Assembly (NCBI GenBank): GCA_963719485.1
Contig: OY970387.1
Span: 1,612,001 to 1,676,000 of the forward strand
Source of the DNA: Bog-473 sp963719485
Lineage (GTDB): Bacteria; Actinomycetota; Acidimicrobiia; Acidimicrobiales; RAAP-2
Direction: 5' to 3'
DNA: 64,000 bases
The notes beneath the pieces were generated by a model. That model searched no databases and had not been told where the DNA came from. It saw nothing but the letters and a program-made list of their open reading frames with translations. Positions 43,654 through 51,691 of this stretch are shown here, in pieces; within the stretch, counting starts at the first letter, position 1, and the number at the start of each line of letters is the position of its first letter. Made by a program: the position numbers and the translations under genes.

Positions 43654-44852
43654 CCGCCGTCGACACCGAGCCACTGGCCTGGGATCCACTCAACGAGAAG
43701 TACAAGGGGGACCCTCATGCGATTTGGAAGCGCCTGCGTGATGAGCGGCCCCTCTATTACAACGAGCAGTACGACTTCTACGCGGTGAGCCGGTTCGCCG
43801 AAGTCGACGCCTTCAGCCGCGACCCCAAGACGTTCTGTTCGTCCCACGGCACCGTCATGGAGATGATCACGGCGGATCCGATCGACATGGAGATGATGAT
43901 CTTCATGGACCCGCCGGAGCACACCCGCTACCGGCGGCTGGTCTCCAAGGCGTTCACGCCTCGGCGCATGAAGCTCCTCGAGGAGGACATCCGGGCGCTC
44001 TGCGCCAGTCTGCTCGACGATCTGGTGGGTCGGAGCTCCTTCGACTACGTCCAGGACTTCGGGGCCCGGGTACCGGCGTACGTGATCGCGGCGCTCCTGG
44101 GCGTGCCGCCCGGGGACCGCGACAGGGTCCGGGGGTGGATCGACGAGTCCTTCCACCTCGATCCCGAGACGGGGATGTCGAACGACGTTTCGGCGGCGGC
44201 GATGATCAATTTCATGGAGTACCTCGGCGCGACGTTGGCCGACCGCCGGAAGAGCCCGCACGACGACATGTTCACGGACCTGGTGAACCTCGAGATCGTG
44301 GAGGACGACGGCGTGCCGCGCCGCCTCACCCTCGAGCAGGCGGTCAACTTCGCCGCGCTGATCGGCAGCGCGGGCACCGAGACCGTGGCCCGCATGCTCG
44401 GCTGGGCGGCCCTCACCCTCGACAACAACCCGGAGCAGCGGGCCGAGCTCGCCGCCGACGCCAGCCTTATCCCGAATTGCGTGGAGGAGCTCCTGCGCTA
44501 CGAGGCCCCGTCACCCGTGCAGAGCCGCTGGTGCACCGCGGACGTGGAGGCGCACGGGGGCACCATCCCGGCGAGGTCCAAGGTCGTCATGATCACAGGT
44601 TCGGCGGGACGCGACGAGCGCGCCTACCCGGACGCGGACCGCTTCGACATCCACCGGACGTTCGACCACCACCTGTCGTTCGGCTACGGGATCCACTTCT
44701 GCCTGGGAGCGGCCCTGGCCCGAACGGAGGGACGCATCGCGCTGGAGGAGACGTTCAGGCGCTTTCCCGAGTGGTCGGTCGACATCGACCGGGCGGTGCC
44801 GCTCCACACCAGCACCGTCAGGGGCTACTCGAAACTCCCGATCAGCGTCTGA
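43650..44852 (+). CDS. cytochrome P450
   Basis: 400-aa P450. The oxygen-binding I-helix AGTET is at residues 241-245 (in place of AGxDT), the ExxR is in EELLRYE and the heme motif FGYGIHFCLG is at 344-353 with Cys351 as ligand. No ferredoxin or reductase gene is adjacent. ATG 43650 overlaps the kinase stop (ATGA). This is the second P450 of the window, distinct in sequence from that at 4532. The substrate is unknown. It precedes the tRNA gene by 60 bases. Confidence 0.92.
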   Translation: MTAVDTEPLAWDPLNEKYKGDPHAIWKRLRDERPLYYNEQYDFYAVSRFAEVDAFSRDPKTFCSSHGTVMEMITADPIDMEMMIFMDPPEHTRYRRLVSKAFTPRRMKLLEEDIRALCASLLDDLVGRSSFDYVQDFGARVPAYVIAALLGVPPGDRDRVRGWIDESFHLDPETGMSNDVSAAAMINFMEYLGATLADRRKSPHDDMFTDLVNLEIVEDDGVPRRLTLEQAVNFAALIGSAGTETVARMLGWAALTLDNNPEQRAELAADASLIPNCVEELLRYEAPSPVQSRWCTADVEAHGGTIPARSKVVMITGSAGRDERAYPDADRFDIHRTFDHHLSFGYGIHFCLGAALARTEGRIALEETFRRFPEWSVDIDRAVPLHTSTVRGYSKLPISV

Positions 44853-44912
44853 TCAGGGGCTCCCCGCCCACGGGGCTGCCACGGCCGTCCTGTACACTGG
44901 CTGACTCACCCA

Positions 44913-44986
44913 GCGCTCGTAGCTCAACGGACTAGAGCATCTGACTACGGATCAGAAGGTTGGGGGTTCGAATCCCTCCGAGCGCG
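44913..44986 (+). tRNA. tRNA-Arg (anticodon ACG)
   Basis: The 7-pair acceptor arm GCGCTCG/CGAGCGC, a D-arm with GTAGCTCAACGG, anticodon arm TCTGA/TCAGA with loop CTACGGA (anticodon ACG), and a T-arm with GGTTCGAATCCC are all present. Base 44986 (G) is the discriminator. CCA is not encoded. An IS3-type remnant lies 73 bases downstream. Confidence 0.95.
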
Positions 44987-45058
44987 CTCTGTGCCATTGA
45001 CCCCGTTTGGGCGACAGGCGTTATAAGACTTGGGTCGTGAGCTACCAGGAGGTCGTCC

Positions 45059-45146
45059 ATGCCCAAAGCGATACGCACCAGAGTTCCGCCGGGCCGTCTG
45101 TGCCTGTCTCGTCGTCGGTGAGAAGGTCACCGCGCTCTCCAAATAG
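45059..45146 (+). pseudogene. IS3-type transposase OrfA remnant
   Basis: ATG CCC AAA GCG gives MPKA; after one extra base, the frame from 45072 reads YAPEFRRAVCACLVVGEKVTALSK before a TAG at 45144-45146. The MPK.YxPEFRR.V opening is the N-terminus of IS3-family OrfA proteins. The +1 insertion, the in-frame stop and the lack of any other transposase part or inverted repeat show a dead fragment. It sits just downstream of the tRNA gene, a common insertion region. Confidence 0.6.
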
Positions 45147-45293
45147 GTCCTGAGCTTGACCCATGCGTCAGTTCGATGTCATGGGACACCGAGAGGGCAG
45201 TGGATCAGGCCGTTCACGATGTGATCGCGCCGCCGCTCCTGCGTCGGAGCGATGGCAGGAGCGACGGCCGAGCAAAAATGAGGCGAGAGAACC

Positions 45294-45830
45294 TCAGCGG
45301 CTGAAGTGCACCACTGCGGCCCCACAGCCCACCCCTTGCACCCAGGCGTTCTGGACGCCCGGGACGTCAGGAGCGATGTCGTTGGTCGAGACGATCATGT
45401 TGGCGTTGAAGGACTCGTCGTTCCCGTCGCCGGCTCGGTAGAAGTCGGCGCGCAAGACAAGAGTGTCGTCCGCGATGGTCGCCGTCTTGACTCCCGCGGG
45501 ATCGGCGGCGGTGCACTTGAACGGCGTGCTCCTCAGCAGCGTTGCAGTGTCCCAACGAACGCCCTGTCCAGCCAGGCATCCGGTGAGCGGGCCGCTGCTG
45601 ACGGTGGACGTGCAGCCGAAGCCGCCGCCCGAGTGGCCGACCCCTGACGTGGGGTTGAATGCCCCCCCTCCGGTGAGAAAGACCGCACCTGAGGCACCGG
45701 AGATATTCGGCGCATGGAAGCCGAGGCCTGTGTTGCCAGCCGACGCGAACGCGGCGGATGAGCTGAGCAGGGCGGCGAGGATCGCAGCGGACAAGGCAGC
45801 CGCGGCATGCCGCAACTTCAGTGTCCGCAT
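45294..45830 (-). CDS. secreted hypothetical protein
   Basis: 178-aa exported protein. I place the start at ATG 45830 (MRTLKLRHAAAAL), with AGGAGG seven bases before it; ATG 45866 would add 12 residues. The signal peptide has a basic start, a hydrophobic core and a probable cut after AFA near residue 30. The mature part is Gly/Ser-rich, with four Cys (about FGCTST, TGCLA, FKCTA and GVGCGA), so likely disulfide-linked beta structure outside the cell. It follows the ECF sigma gene by 63 bases, and could be its target. I do not recognise the family. Confidence 0.7.
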   Translation of the reverse strand: MRTLKLRHAAAALSAAILAALLSSSAAFASAGNTGLGFHAPNISGASGAVFLTGGGAFNPTSGVGHSGGGFGCTSTVSSGPLTGCLAGQGVRWDTATLLRSTPFKCTAADPAGVKTATIADDTLVLRADFYRAGDGNDESFNANMIVSTNDIAPDVPGVQNAWVQGVGCGAAVVHFSR

Positions 45831-45893
45831 GACGACTCCTCCTCGTGTGGGTGGTGTGTCACTCATGGGGATTCCTTTCCTTGCTTGTCAGTG

Positions 45894-46565
45894 TCATTGG
45901 TTGCTTTTGTTCGGGGATGAAGACGGCAGCCGTCGGGCGACACAGTGCGCAGCTCCAGATTCCAGCGGGGTGTCGTCCGGACCCAGAAGCGACTGGACCA
46001 TCGTGAGACCCGAGCGGACGCGGGTCTTCGCCGTGGCCAAGGGGATCGCCTCCGTTTGGCTGATCTCTCGGGCCGTCATGCCATAGAAGGCCGCCAAGAC
46101 GAGAGCCCGTCGCTGCTCGACGGGGAGATCGAACAGAGCAGTTCTCACTCGGTTGGTCTCGTCAGCGACGGTCGTCGCCTCTTCGGGTATGGGTGCCTGC
46201 GTCGGTTGGTTCAAAGAGAGCAGGGCTCTTGGGTCGGCTGGCTCGGCGCCACTCCGTCGGAGGGTGTCAACGGCCAGGCTGCGAGTGATTGTGAGCATCC
46301 AGGAGGACACGGAACCACGGCAAGCGTGGTAGGAGCCGGCGTGGCGCAACCCTCGGATCAGCGCTTCCCGGGCGACTTCCTCGGCTTGGGTCGGATCCCC
46401 CACGATGCTCAGCGCCAGCCCGTAGACCCGACGCTGATAGCGGCGCACGAAGGTGATCTCCGCCCCTGGGTCCCCGCGGCCCAGTCCGAGCATCAGAGCC
46501 TCGTCGGTGGGGCTGTCGTCCGAACGCGCGCGCGGCGAACTCCCTCTGTGGGTAGTGCGGTGCAT
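45894..46565 (-). CDS. ECF-type RNA polymerase sigma factor (SigK-like)
   Basis: 223 aa. Sigma region 2 is recognisable in YQRRVYGLALSIVGD..AEEVAREALIRG, and region 4 in VRTALFDLPVEQRRALVLAAFYGMTAREISQ..PLATAKTRVRSGL. The 50-residue linker between is normal. There is no anti-sigma gene next to it; the only close partner is the secreted protein downstream, so control may rest on transcription or on a distant anti-sigma. ATG 46565 is the start. The palindrome at 46587-46600 lies just upstream. Confidence 0.85.
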   Translation of the reverse strand: MHRTTHRGSSPRARSDDSPTDEALMLGLGRGDPGAEITFVRRYQRRVYGLALSIVGDPTQAEEVAREALIRGLRHAGSYHACRGSVSSWMLTITRSLAVDTLRRSGAEPADPRALLSLNQPTQAPIPEEATTVADETNRVRTALFDLPVEQRRALVLAAFYGMTAREISQTEAIPLATAKTRVRSGLTMVQSLLGPDDTPLESGAAHCVARRLPSSSPNKSNQ

Positions 46566-46586
46566 CGGGCCTCTATTCCAGACACC

Positions 46587-46600
46587 GAGTATCGTTACTC
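46587..46600. promoter_or_regulatory. palindrome between sigma gene and TetR gene
   Basis: GAGTA and TACTC are perfect 5-base arms around TCGT, in the AT-rich divergent region (46566-46693) between the ECF sigma gene and the TetR gene at 46694. It may be the TetR operator; evidence is symmetry and place only. Confidence 0.35.
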
Positions 46601-46693
46601 ACTGAACTATAAACGTGCACTATCCATTACGCAAGGGGCTGTAAACTAATTCTTGCTACCTCGGGGCAGGCGAAGAGAGAGAAGAGGAGACGG

Positions 46694-47353
46694 ATGGCCC
46701 AGATCAACAGTGGTGGGCGGGGGAGCGAGGACGAAGGGGACGGTGAACACCGGCGCCCGGGACGACCTCGCGACCCGGGTTATGACAAGGTCATCCTCGA
46801 TGCCACACTCGAGATACTCAATGACAAGGGGTACGCCGGGCTGACCATCGACGGCGTCGCGGCCAGGACAGGTGTGGGGCGGCCCACGATCTACCGGCGG
46901 TGGCCGTCCAAGGCGGCGCTGGTCATTGCCGCCCTCACTCAATCCCCACACCTGTCCTTGACTCCCGATACCGGTGCTCTCCGTAACGACCTGCTCGCCT
47001 TCCAACGCGATCAGGTGAAGATGATGGATCTGCCGGCATCCCGTCGCATCACCGCCGGCCTCGTGGCCGATCTCGTCGCCGACCCCGAGCTGGCCGAGAC
47101 CTACCTCGGCGACTACGTCGGGTTGCGGCAGACGTCAGTGCGGCACGCGCTCCAGCGGGGCATCGAGCGCGGTGAGCTTCAGGCCGACGCCGACCTGTCC
47201 TTTATCTACGACCTGCTGATCGGTCCTCTCTTCGTGCGCTCGGTCGTACGCGGCGAATTGCTCGGACCTGACATGGCGGAGCAGACGGTCGACCTCGTCC
47301 TGACCGCATTCGGGACACACGGGAAGGGCCGGCGGCGCCGAGCATCCTCATAG
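46694..47353 (+). CDS. TetR-family transcriptional regulator
   Basis: 219-aa regulator of the TetR/AcrR type with RRPGRPRDPGYDKVILDATLEILNDKGY and the recognition helix GVGRPTIYRRWPSKAALV. This opening, with RxGRPR, is typical of the TetR_C_16-like group. GAAGAGGAG precedes the ATG. It is divergent from the ECF sigma gene, so it could regulate that gene or itself. Its stop overlaps the start of the 47348-47614 region tail-to-tail by 6 bases. Confidence 0.88.
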   Translation: MAQINSGGRGSEDEGDGEHRRPGRPRDPGYDKVILDATLEILNDKGYAGLTIDGVAARTGVGRPTIYRRWPSKAALVIAALTQSPHLSLTPDTGALRNDLLAFQRDQVKMMDLPASRRITAGLVADLVADPELAETYLGDYVGLRQTSVRHALQRGIERGELQADADLSFIYDLLIGPLFVRSVVRGELLGPDMAEQTVDLVLTAFGTHGKGRRRRASS

Positions 47354-47614
47354 CCTTTCGCAGTACTCATGCGACGTGTATCGGGGTGGGCGTATCTGGT
47401 CGGGCTGTCGTGTGCGCGCGGCATCATCACTCTTCTCAGGACCGCAGTGAGATGGAGACGAGGAGGCGCCGGCCCGTCTCCGTCCGAATTCCTGCCGCGA
47501 GAGAATGCTCACGACCGCCCAGGCCAGCAGGCCCCAAACGAGCAGCATGAGCAGGCTCGTCGCGACCCAAAGGCCCGAGAGTACGAGACTGTTGGTGCCA
47601 AGAGACTCCATCAT
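47348..47614 (-). CDS. small single-helix membrane protein
   Basis: 88 aa: a hydrophobic segment of about 24 residues (LWVATSLLMLLVWGLLAWAV, residues about 15-38) followed by a polar, basic tail. It resembles the small membrane proteins with a short helix and disordered tail that lie in stress units, but there is no known domain. ATG 47614 has a purine-rich GAGAAGAG about 10 bases upstream. It is 24 bases downstream of the 134-aa protein gene, so it may be the last member of the kinase-regulator unit. Confidence 0.5.
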   Translation of the reverse strand: MMESLGTNSLVLSGLWVATSLLMLLVWGLLAWAVVSILSRQEFGRRRAGASSSPSHCGPEKSDDAARTRQPDQIRPPRYTSHEYCERL

Positions 47615-47638
47615 TGCGATGCGCTCTTCTCACGGACC

Positions 47639-48043
47639 TCAACCGTGATGCCCATGGAGCGTGCGGTGGATGTCCTCCAGAGACAACTCAGCGGTGGCGG
47701 GCGCGCCGCATTGCTCGCAATTCGTTCCGTGTCGCCACGAGCGGATCAGACGCGTCCCGGCTGCGTTGAGGTAGACGGTGAATCCTTCGCCCTCGGGATC
47801 CAGCTGGACCTGCCAATAAGGACGCCACTCGGTCACCACCGATTGACCTCCGACCTCGACCCCTTTCAAGATCCGGCAGAATTCCAGCTGCGGAGGATCA
47901 AAGATCCATGTGCTGTGACACGACTCAAGAACGAGGATTCCCAGAGTTCCGAGAGCACTGTCGCGAGGACCGGTGGGCGTTGCCAAGGGCCGGCCCCTCC
48001 ACGCTGAGGTGGCGTTCGTGAAGGGTTGCGCGGTGGCCGTCAT
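47639..48043 (-). CDS. conserved hypothetical protein
   Basis: 134 aa, with a LVLESCHSTWIFDPPQLEF block, a WQVQLDPEG stretch and a CxxC pair (CEQC) near residue 112. The composition is soluble and mixed alpha/beta. The start ATG 48043 overlaps the stop of the upstream gene (ATGA), so the two small proteins are coupled. I think similar pairs occur in actinobacterial genomes, but I do not know a function. It belongs to the unit led by the M48 peptidase and two-component genes. Confidence 0.6.
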   Translation of the reverse strand: MTATAQPFTNATSAWRGRPLATPTGPRDSALGTLGILVLESCHSTWIFDPPQLEFCRILKGVEVGGQSVVTEWRPYWQVQLDPEGEGFTVYLNAAGTRLIRSWRHGTNCEQCGAPATAELSLEDIHRTLHGHHG

Positions 48044-48345
48044 TGGTCCATTCCGATGCTCGGATTCGGCGTTGACCGACGAAGGCCGCCGGACTGGTGC
48101 CTTTCCTGGATTTCAACGTCGAGAGGACGTGATGGCAGGGGACTGGCGACCCGGATCTCGTCAGTGTGGATCGACTCGCTGAGCACCACCCCGTCTGAAA
48201 CTCGCCTGATCCGGTAGCCATCGGGACGCACCTCGGCGATGGTGAAACCCGACGCCCATCTCCCGAGTTCGTACCGCGTGTGGACGTCAACCCGAGTCCC
48301 GACGCGCAACTCGGTTCTCTTCTGTGTACCAGGCGGAGTATCCAT
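48040..48345 (-). CDS. small beta-rich conserved hypothetical protein
   Basis: About 101 aa from ATG 48345 (GGAGG at a workable distance; another ATG at 48432 would add 29 residues). The core LRVGTRVDVHTRYELGRWASGFTIAEV..DGYRIRRVSDG looks like an SH3/Tudor-like small beta barrel: alternate polar and hydrophobic strands with a G-F-x-I pattern. It lies 165 bases downstream of the histidine kinase gene and overlaps the following gene. Function unknown. Confidence 0.55.
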   Translation of the reverse strand: MDTPPGTQKRTELRVGTRVDVHTRYELGRWASGFTIAEVRPDGYRIRRVSDGVVLSESIHTDEIRVASPLPSRPLDVEIQERHQSGGLRRSTPNPSIGMDQ

Positions 48346-48510
48346 GCATCTCCATTCCTCCGGGGTCGGCCGGACAGCGTCGGTCCCGTCCTGAACCCAC
48401 GACTCCAGGCCTGGGAACCAAAACGCCGTCATACCGTCAGTCAATCCCGCGGCGGTGCAGACCCTGTTGTATCGATGTGGAGGTGGTGTGGAGACATGGA
48501 GAATGTCCGG

Positions 48511-49890
48511 CTATGCGCTGGGAATCGTGACGACGAATTGGGCTCCTTGCCCTTCTTCGCTCGAAGCCGTGACCTGCCCGTTATGGGCGTGCACCAGCTC
48601 CTGAACGACGGCCAGGCCGACCCCACTCCCCGTGGTGTGCCGGACTCCTGGTCCGCGCCAAAATCGATCGAAGACGTGTCCCAAGTCCTTTGGAGCAATG
48701 CCCCGACCCGAGTCTTCGACAACGATCCTGGCTACGCCATCACGGGAAGAGACGGACACTGTGACCGATCCACCCGTTGGAGTGAACTTGATGGCATTCG
48801 TCAAGAGGTTGGTGACGACCTGGTGCAATCGGTTCTTGTCGCCCCGTACAACCGCTGGCTGAAGATCGCGGGTCAAGGAAAGCCGCGCACCCTCCAGCTG
48901 CGGTTTGAGCGCTTCCGCGGCCTCAGCCGCGACCAGAGCGAGATCCACGGGTTTGAGTTCCAAGGCCAACCCGGCGGCCTCGGCAGAAGCGAGGACCTCG
49001 AGGTCTTCGACGATGCGCCCAAGACGCAGAGTCTCATCGTGGAGAGAGGTCAGCGTGGCCGGGGTCGGCTCCTGGATGCCATCGGCCAGGGCCTCGGTGG
49101 TGGCCTGCAGAATGGCCAGCGGGGTCCGCAGCTCATGAGCAACGTCGGCGACGAGAACCCGTCGTAGCTGATCCTCCAACTCGAGGGTGTCGGCCATGTG
49201 GTTGAACGTCCTCGAGAGCTCGCCGAGTTCTCCCGGAGCCTCGACATCAGCAACCCGAACACCCCGCTCACCGGACGCCATGGCCTTTGCCGCCCACGTC
49301 AAGGCGACGACAGGTCTGGTGATCCGTCGGGCGAAGACAACGCCTGCGATGACGGCAAGAAGTGCCAGCACGAGGGCGCTCCATCCGATTCCGGTGGCGA
49401 GAGCGCGCCGTAGCGAACTGTCGGCGGCACCGATTCCTGCGGTGCTTGTCCGCACCGACACCGTGCCCACCGGAACTCCGTCTGCATGAATTGGAACGAA
49501 GAGCGGGGTTCCGAGTGTGCTCGGGCGAATTCCCTTGGGGATGACGGAATCAACCAGGGCACCCGACTGGTCGCGCACCTGCACGGCAATGCCAGCCTGG
49601 CTTGCCAGAGCCAGAGTCGGAGACAGATCGGCCGCGTTCCATGTGTGACTCTGCTCGTAGCTGACCCCCAACGCGCTCGCCACGGCATTACCCAGATCGG
49701 TCCGCTGTCGGCCGGTGAGGGTCGTCACGTCATTGTTGGCGAACACCAAGGTCGCCGTCGCCAATAGAGCGAGCGCGACCAGCGCGACCAGTGCAATGAG
49801 GAGCGCCAGCCGTCGTGCGATAGGGGAGAACTGGCTGCCGCCTCGATGGGTGGCTGGGAATGAAGAGGCGGGGTTTTGCGGCGTGGTCAT
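48511..49890 (-). CDS. sensor histidine kinase
   Basis: 459-aa membrane kinase. Two helices (about 27-51 and 168-188) bracket an extracellular sensor of about 115 residues. A HAMP domain (about 188-240), H-box VAHELRTPLA with phospho-acceptor His252, N-box NRLHQVVTNLLTNAIKF, G1 EDSGRGIA and G2 GSGVGLAVVQEL follow. The layout resembles BaeS-type envelope-stress sensors. It is 24 bases downstream of the response regulator and faces the same direction, so the pair is standard. The signal is unknown. Confidence 0.92.
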   Translation of the reverse strand: MTTPQNPASSFPATHRGGSQFSPIARRLALLIALVALVALALLATATLVFANNDVTTLTGRQRTDLGNAVASALGVSYEQSHTWNAADLSPTLALASQAGIAVQVRDQSGALVDSVIPKGIRPSTLGTPLFVPIHADGVPVGTVSVRTSTAGIGAADSSLRRALATGIGWSALVLALLAVIAGVVFARRITRPVVALTWAAKAMASGERGVRVADVEAPGELGELSRTFNHMADTLELEDQLRRVLVADVAHELRTPLAILQATTEALADGIQEPTPATLTSLHDETLRLGRIVEDLEVLASAEAAGLALELKPVDLALVAAEAAEALKPQLEGARLSLTRDLQPAVVRGDKNRLHQVVTNLLTNAIKFTPTGGSVTVSVSSRDGVARIVVEDSGRGIAPKDLGHVFDRFWRGPGVRHTTGSGVGLAVVQELVHAHNGQVTASSEEGQGAQFVVTIPSA

Positions 49891-49914
49891 CCCGCGGTGC
49901 CCTTGTCGCGGGAC

Positions 49915-50613
49915 TCACACATCCCGGGGAAGACCGAGTCGATAGCCGGCGCCGAGAACGGTCTCAATGATTCGAGGAGATGCCGGATCAGATTCAATCT
50001 TGCGGCGAAGATTCTTGACGTGTGAATCAACGGTACGTTCATAGCCCTCGAACTCGTAGCCTCGGGTCCGGTTGATGAGCTCGAAGCGGGAGTAGACCCG
50101 ACCTGGAGTGGTGGACAGCGCTACGAGGAGGCCCCACTCTGTCGGCGTCAGATCAACCGGGTTGCCGTCGAGCAGCACCTCTCTGCGGGCCTCATCGATG
50201 ACTAGCGCGCCGTTCCCGAATGAGAACCGATCGCCGCGTGGGGAAGCATCTCGTCCACGACGCAATATTGCTTGGGCGCGTAATACGAGCTCCCGCGGAC
50301 TGAATGGCTTCGTCATGTAATCGTCTGCGCCGAGCTCGAGCCCTTTGATGCGGTCACTCTCCGATGCCTTTGCCGTCAGCATCAGGATTGGGACATCCAT
50401 GAACCTCCGCAGGTCTTGCGCGACGTCCTCTCCGGGGACGTCGGGGAGTCCGAGGTCAAGGATGACAAGGTCCGGCCGGCCCCGCTGTGCGAGGTCGATG
50501 GCCTCGCTGCCCGACGCCGTGGAGAGCACCACCATGCCCTCACGCTCGAAGTAAGAACGCAAGAGGTCCCGGAGCTTTGCTTCATCCTCGACGACCAGCA
50601 CGGTGGTCGTCAT
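49915..50613 (-). CDS. OmpR/PhoB-type response regulator
   Basis: 232-aa regulator. Receiver: acidic Asp10 and Glu11, phospho-acceptor Asp53 (ILDLGLPD), and Lys of KPFSP. C-terminal winged helix: TPTEWGLLVAL..RVYSRFELIN, then VDSHVKNLRRKI and AGYRLG. ATG 50613 follows GGAGG at a spacing of eight; a GTG/ATG further upstream (50655) has no support. It is 42 bases from the M48 gene and upstream of the histidine kinase, so one unit is likely. Confidence 0.92.
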   Translation of the reverse strand: MTTTVLVVEDEAKLRDLLRSYFEREGMVVLSTASGSEAIDLAQRGRPDLVILDLGLPDVPGEDVAQDLRRFMDVPILMLTAKASESDRIKGLELGADDYMTKPFSPRELVLRAQAILRRGRDASPRGDRFSFGNGALVIDEARREVLLDGNPVDLTPTEWGLLVALSTTPGRVYSRFELINRTRGYEFEGYERTVDSHVKNLRRKIESDPASPRIIETVLGAGYRLGLPRDV

Positions 50614-50655
50614 CAAAACGCCTCCATGCCGCCATTCTCCCCCTGGAGCCGCCAA

Positions 50656-51540
50656 TCATGTGGCCACCCTCGGTCCCGGGCAGGTCCGGAGACGGTCGAT
50701 TCGATTCGCCACTGGCGGATCCGTCGAAAAGAGCCAGGCGCTGTCGCCTCTGTCTCCGAGAGGATTGACCACCCAGGCCGAGACATAACCGAGGGTCTTT
50801 TCCATCGGCACCACCCGTGCGTATCCTTCGATCCGCGTCAAAGCTCGAGCCAGTGCCTCGGGGTCCCCGGTCAGATCAGAGCCACCACGATCGGCGCCGC
50901 TTTCGCGGTCGCCCGAGAGCACGAGCGAGAGGAGCCGTGCCGCCACGCGGGTGACCGAAGTCACCATCACGCCTGGAGGCTCGGCGCTCGTTCTCCTGCT
51001 GCGCGAACTCGAGCGCTGCAGCACCTCGGCGACGCCGGAAAAGCAGCTCGCCGTTGCGCCAGCCATGGATGTCACCAGAGTGTCGCCACGGCGAATGTGG
51101 GTCAGTTCGTGAGCAAGCACAGCTCGGACCTCCGACGCCTCGAGAAGGGACAAGAGACCCTCGGTCACCACGATGGCCGCGTGTTTTGGGGTGCGTCCCA
51201 CTGCGAAGGCATTGGGCTGAGGGCTCGGTGCCACGTAGAGCCGCGGGGGAGGAATCGCTGCCTGGCGGGAGAGTTCTGCGAGCATCGCCCAGGTGGCGTG
51301 TGCGTCAAGGGGTTGGGCACCACACGCACGGATCACGAGTCGGTCTGAGAACCGCCAGGATCCACCCACGACCAGAACGGCCAGGCCAAAGCCGAGGATG
51401 ACGCCAGTGGGACCTTCGAGTAGCCCGCCCAAGGCGACGATCGAGAGACCGACGGCGCCCAGAAGGACGACGTTCCGCACAGCGTTCTCGATCGTCGGGC
51501 TCTTCTCGGTGCAGGCAATCAAGTCGGCTTCAGGATCCAC
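50656..51540 (-). CDS. M48-family membrane peptidase (HtpX-like)
   Basis: 294 aa from GTG 51540. Two hydrophobic helices (about residues 20-42 and 45-61) anchor it, and the zinc motif HELTH is at 144-148, with an SGDRESGADRG element later that carries the third ligand Glu. The layout fits HtpX-type quality-control proteases on the inner membrane. I prefer GTG 51540 over the much longer open frame that begins at 51708, because that frame reads Arg/Ser-rich sequence that belongs to the zinc-finger ORF in another frame. It overlaps that ORF by 11 bases. It is the second gene of the unit with the two-component system. Confidence 0.8.
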   Translation of the reverse strand: MDPEADLIACTEKSPTIENAVRNVVLLGAVGLSIVALGGLLEGPTGVILGFGLAVLVVGGSWRFSDRLVIRACGAQPLDAHATWAMLAELSRQAAIPPPRLYVAPSPQPNAFAVGRTPKHAAIVVTEGLLSLLEASEVRAVLAHELTHIRRGDTLVTSMAGATASCFSGVAEVLQRSSSRSRRTSAEPPGVMVTSVTRVAARLLSLVLSGDRESGADRGGSDLTGDPEALARALTRIEGYARVVPMEKTLGYVSAWVVNPLGDRGDSAWLFSTDPPVANRIDRLRTCPGPRVAT

Positions 51541-51691
51541 TGGCCCGGGGCGGGGAGCGCGTGGTTCCCAGTGTGGACCCAACCAAGGGCGTTGCGAGTG
51601 TTCGGCTGCCGTGATCCTCGAGGAGGTGCCACTCGACTTCCGACCTCGAGATGAACCGGAGCTCGCAGCGAGGGCACTGATGAATGGCCAT
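51530..51691 (-). CDS. small C2H2 zinc-finger-like protein
   Basis: 53 aa, MAIHQCPRCELRFISRSEVE... with C6-x2-C9-x12-H22-x4-H27, the spacing of a C2H2 zinc finger or a small zinc ribbon. The rest is short and polar. ATG 51691 starts it; its TGA (51530-51532) overlaps the GTG of the M48 gene, as expected for coupled genes. Similar short CPxCxLxF proteins occur in other actinobacteria, to my knowledge, without a known role. Binding to DNA, RNA or a protein such as the peptidase is possible. Another frame over this region is longer but Arg/Ser-rich. Confidence 0.55.
   Translation of the reverse strand: MAIHQCPRCELRFISRSEVEWHLLEDHGSRTLATPLVGSTLGTTRSPPRASGS

Noticed and set aside
44960..45060. 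Possible integration site at the 3' end of tRNA-Arg
   Set aside because: No second copy of the tRNA end and no integrase in the window.
44945..45142. Minus-strand frame ending RARRDSNPQPSDP
   Set aside because: This peptide is the well-known artefact of translating antisense to a tRNA gene.
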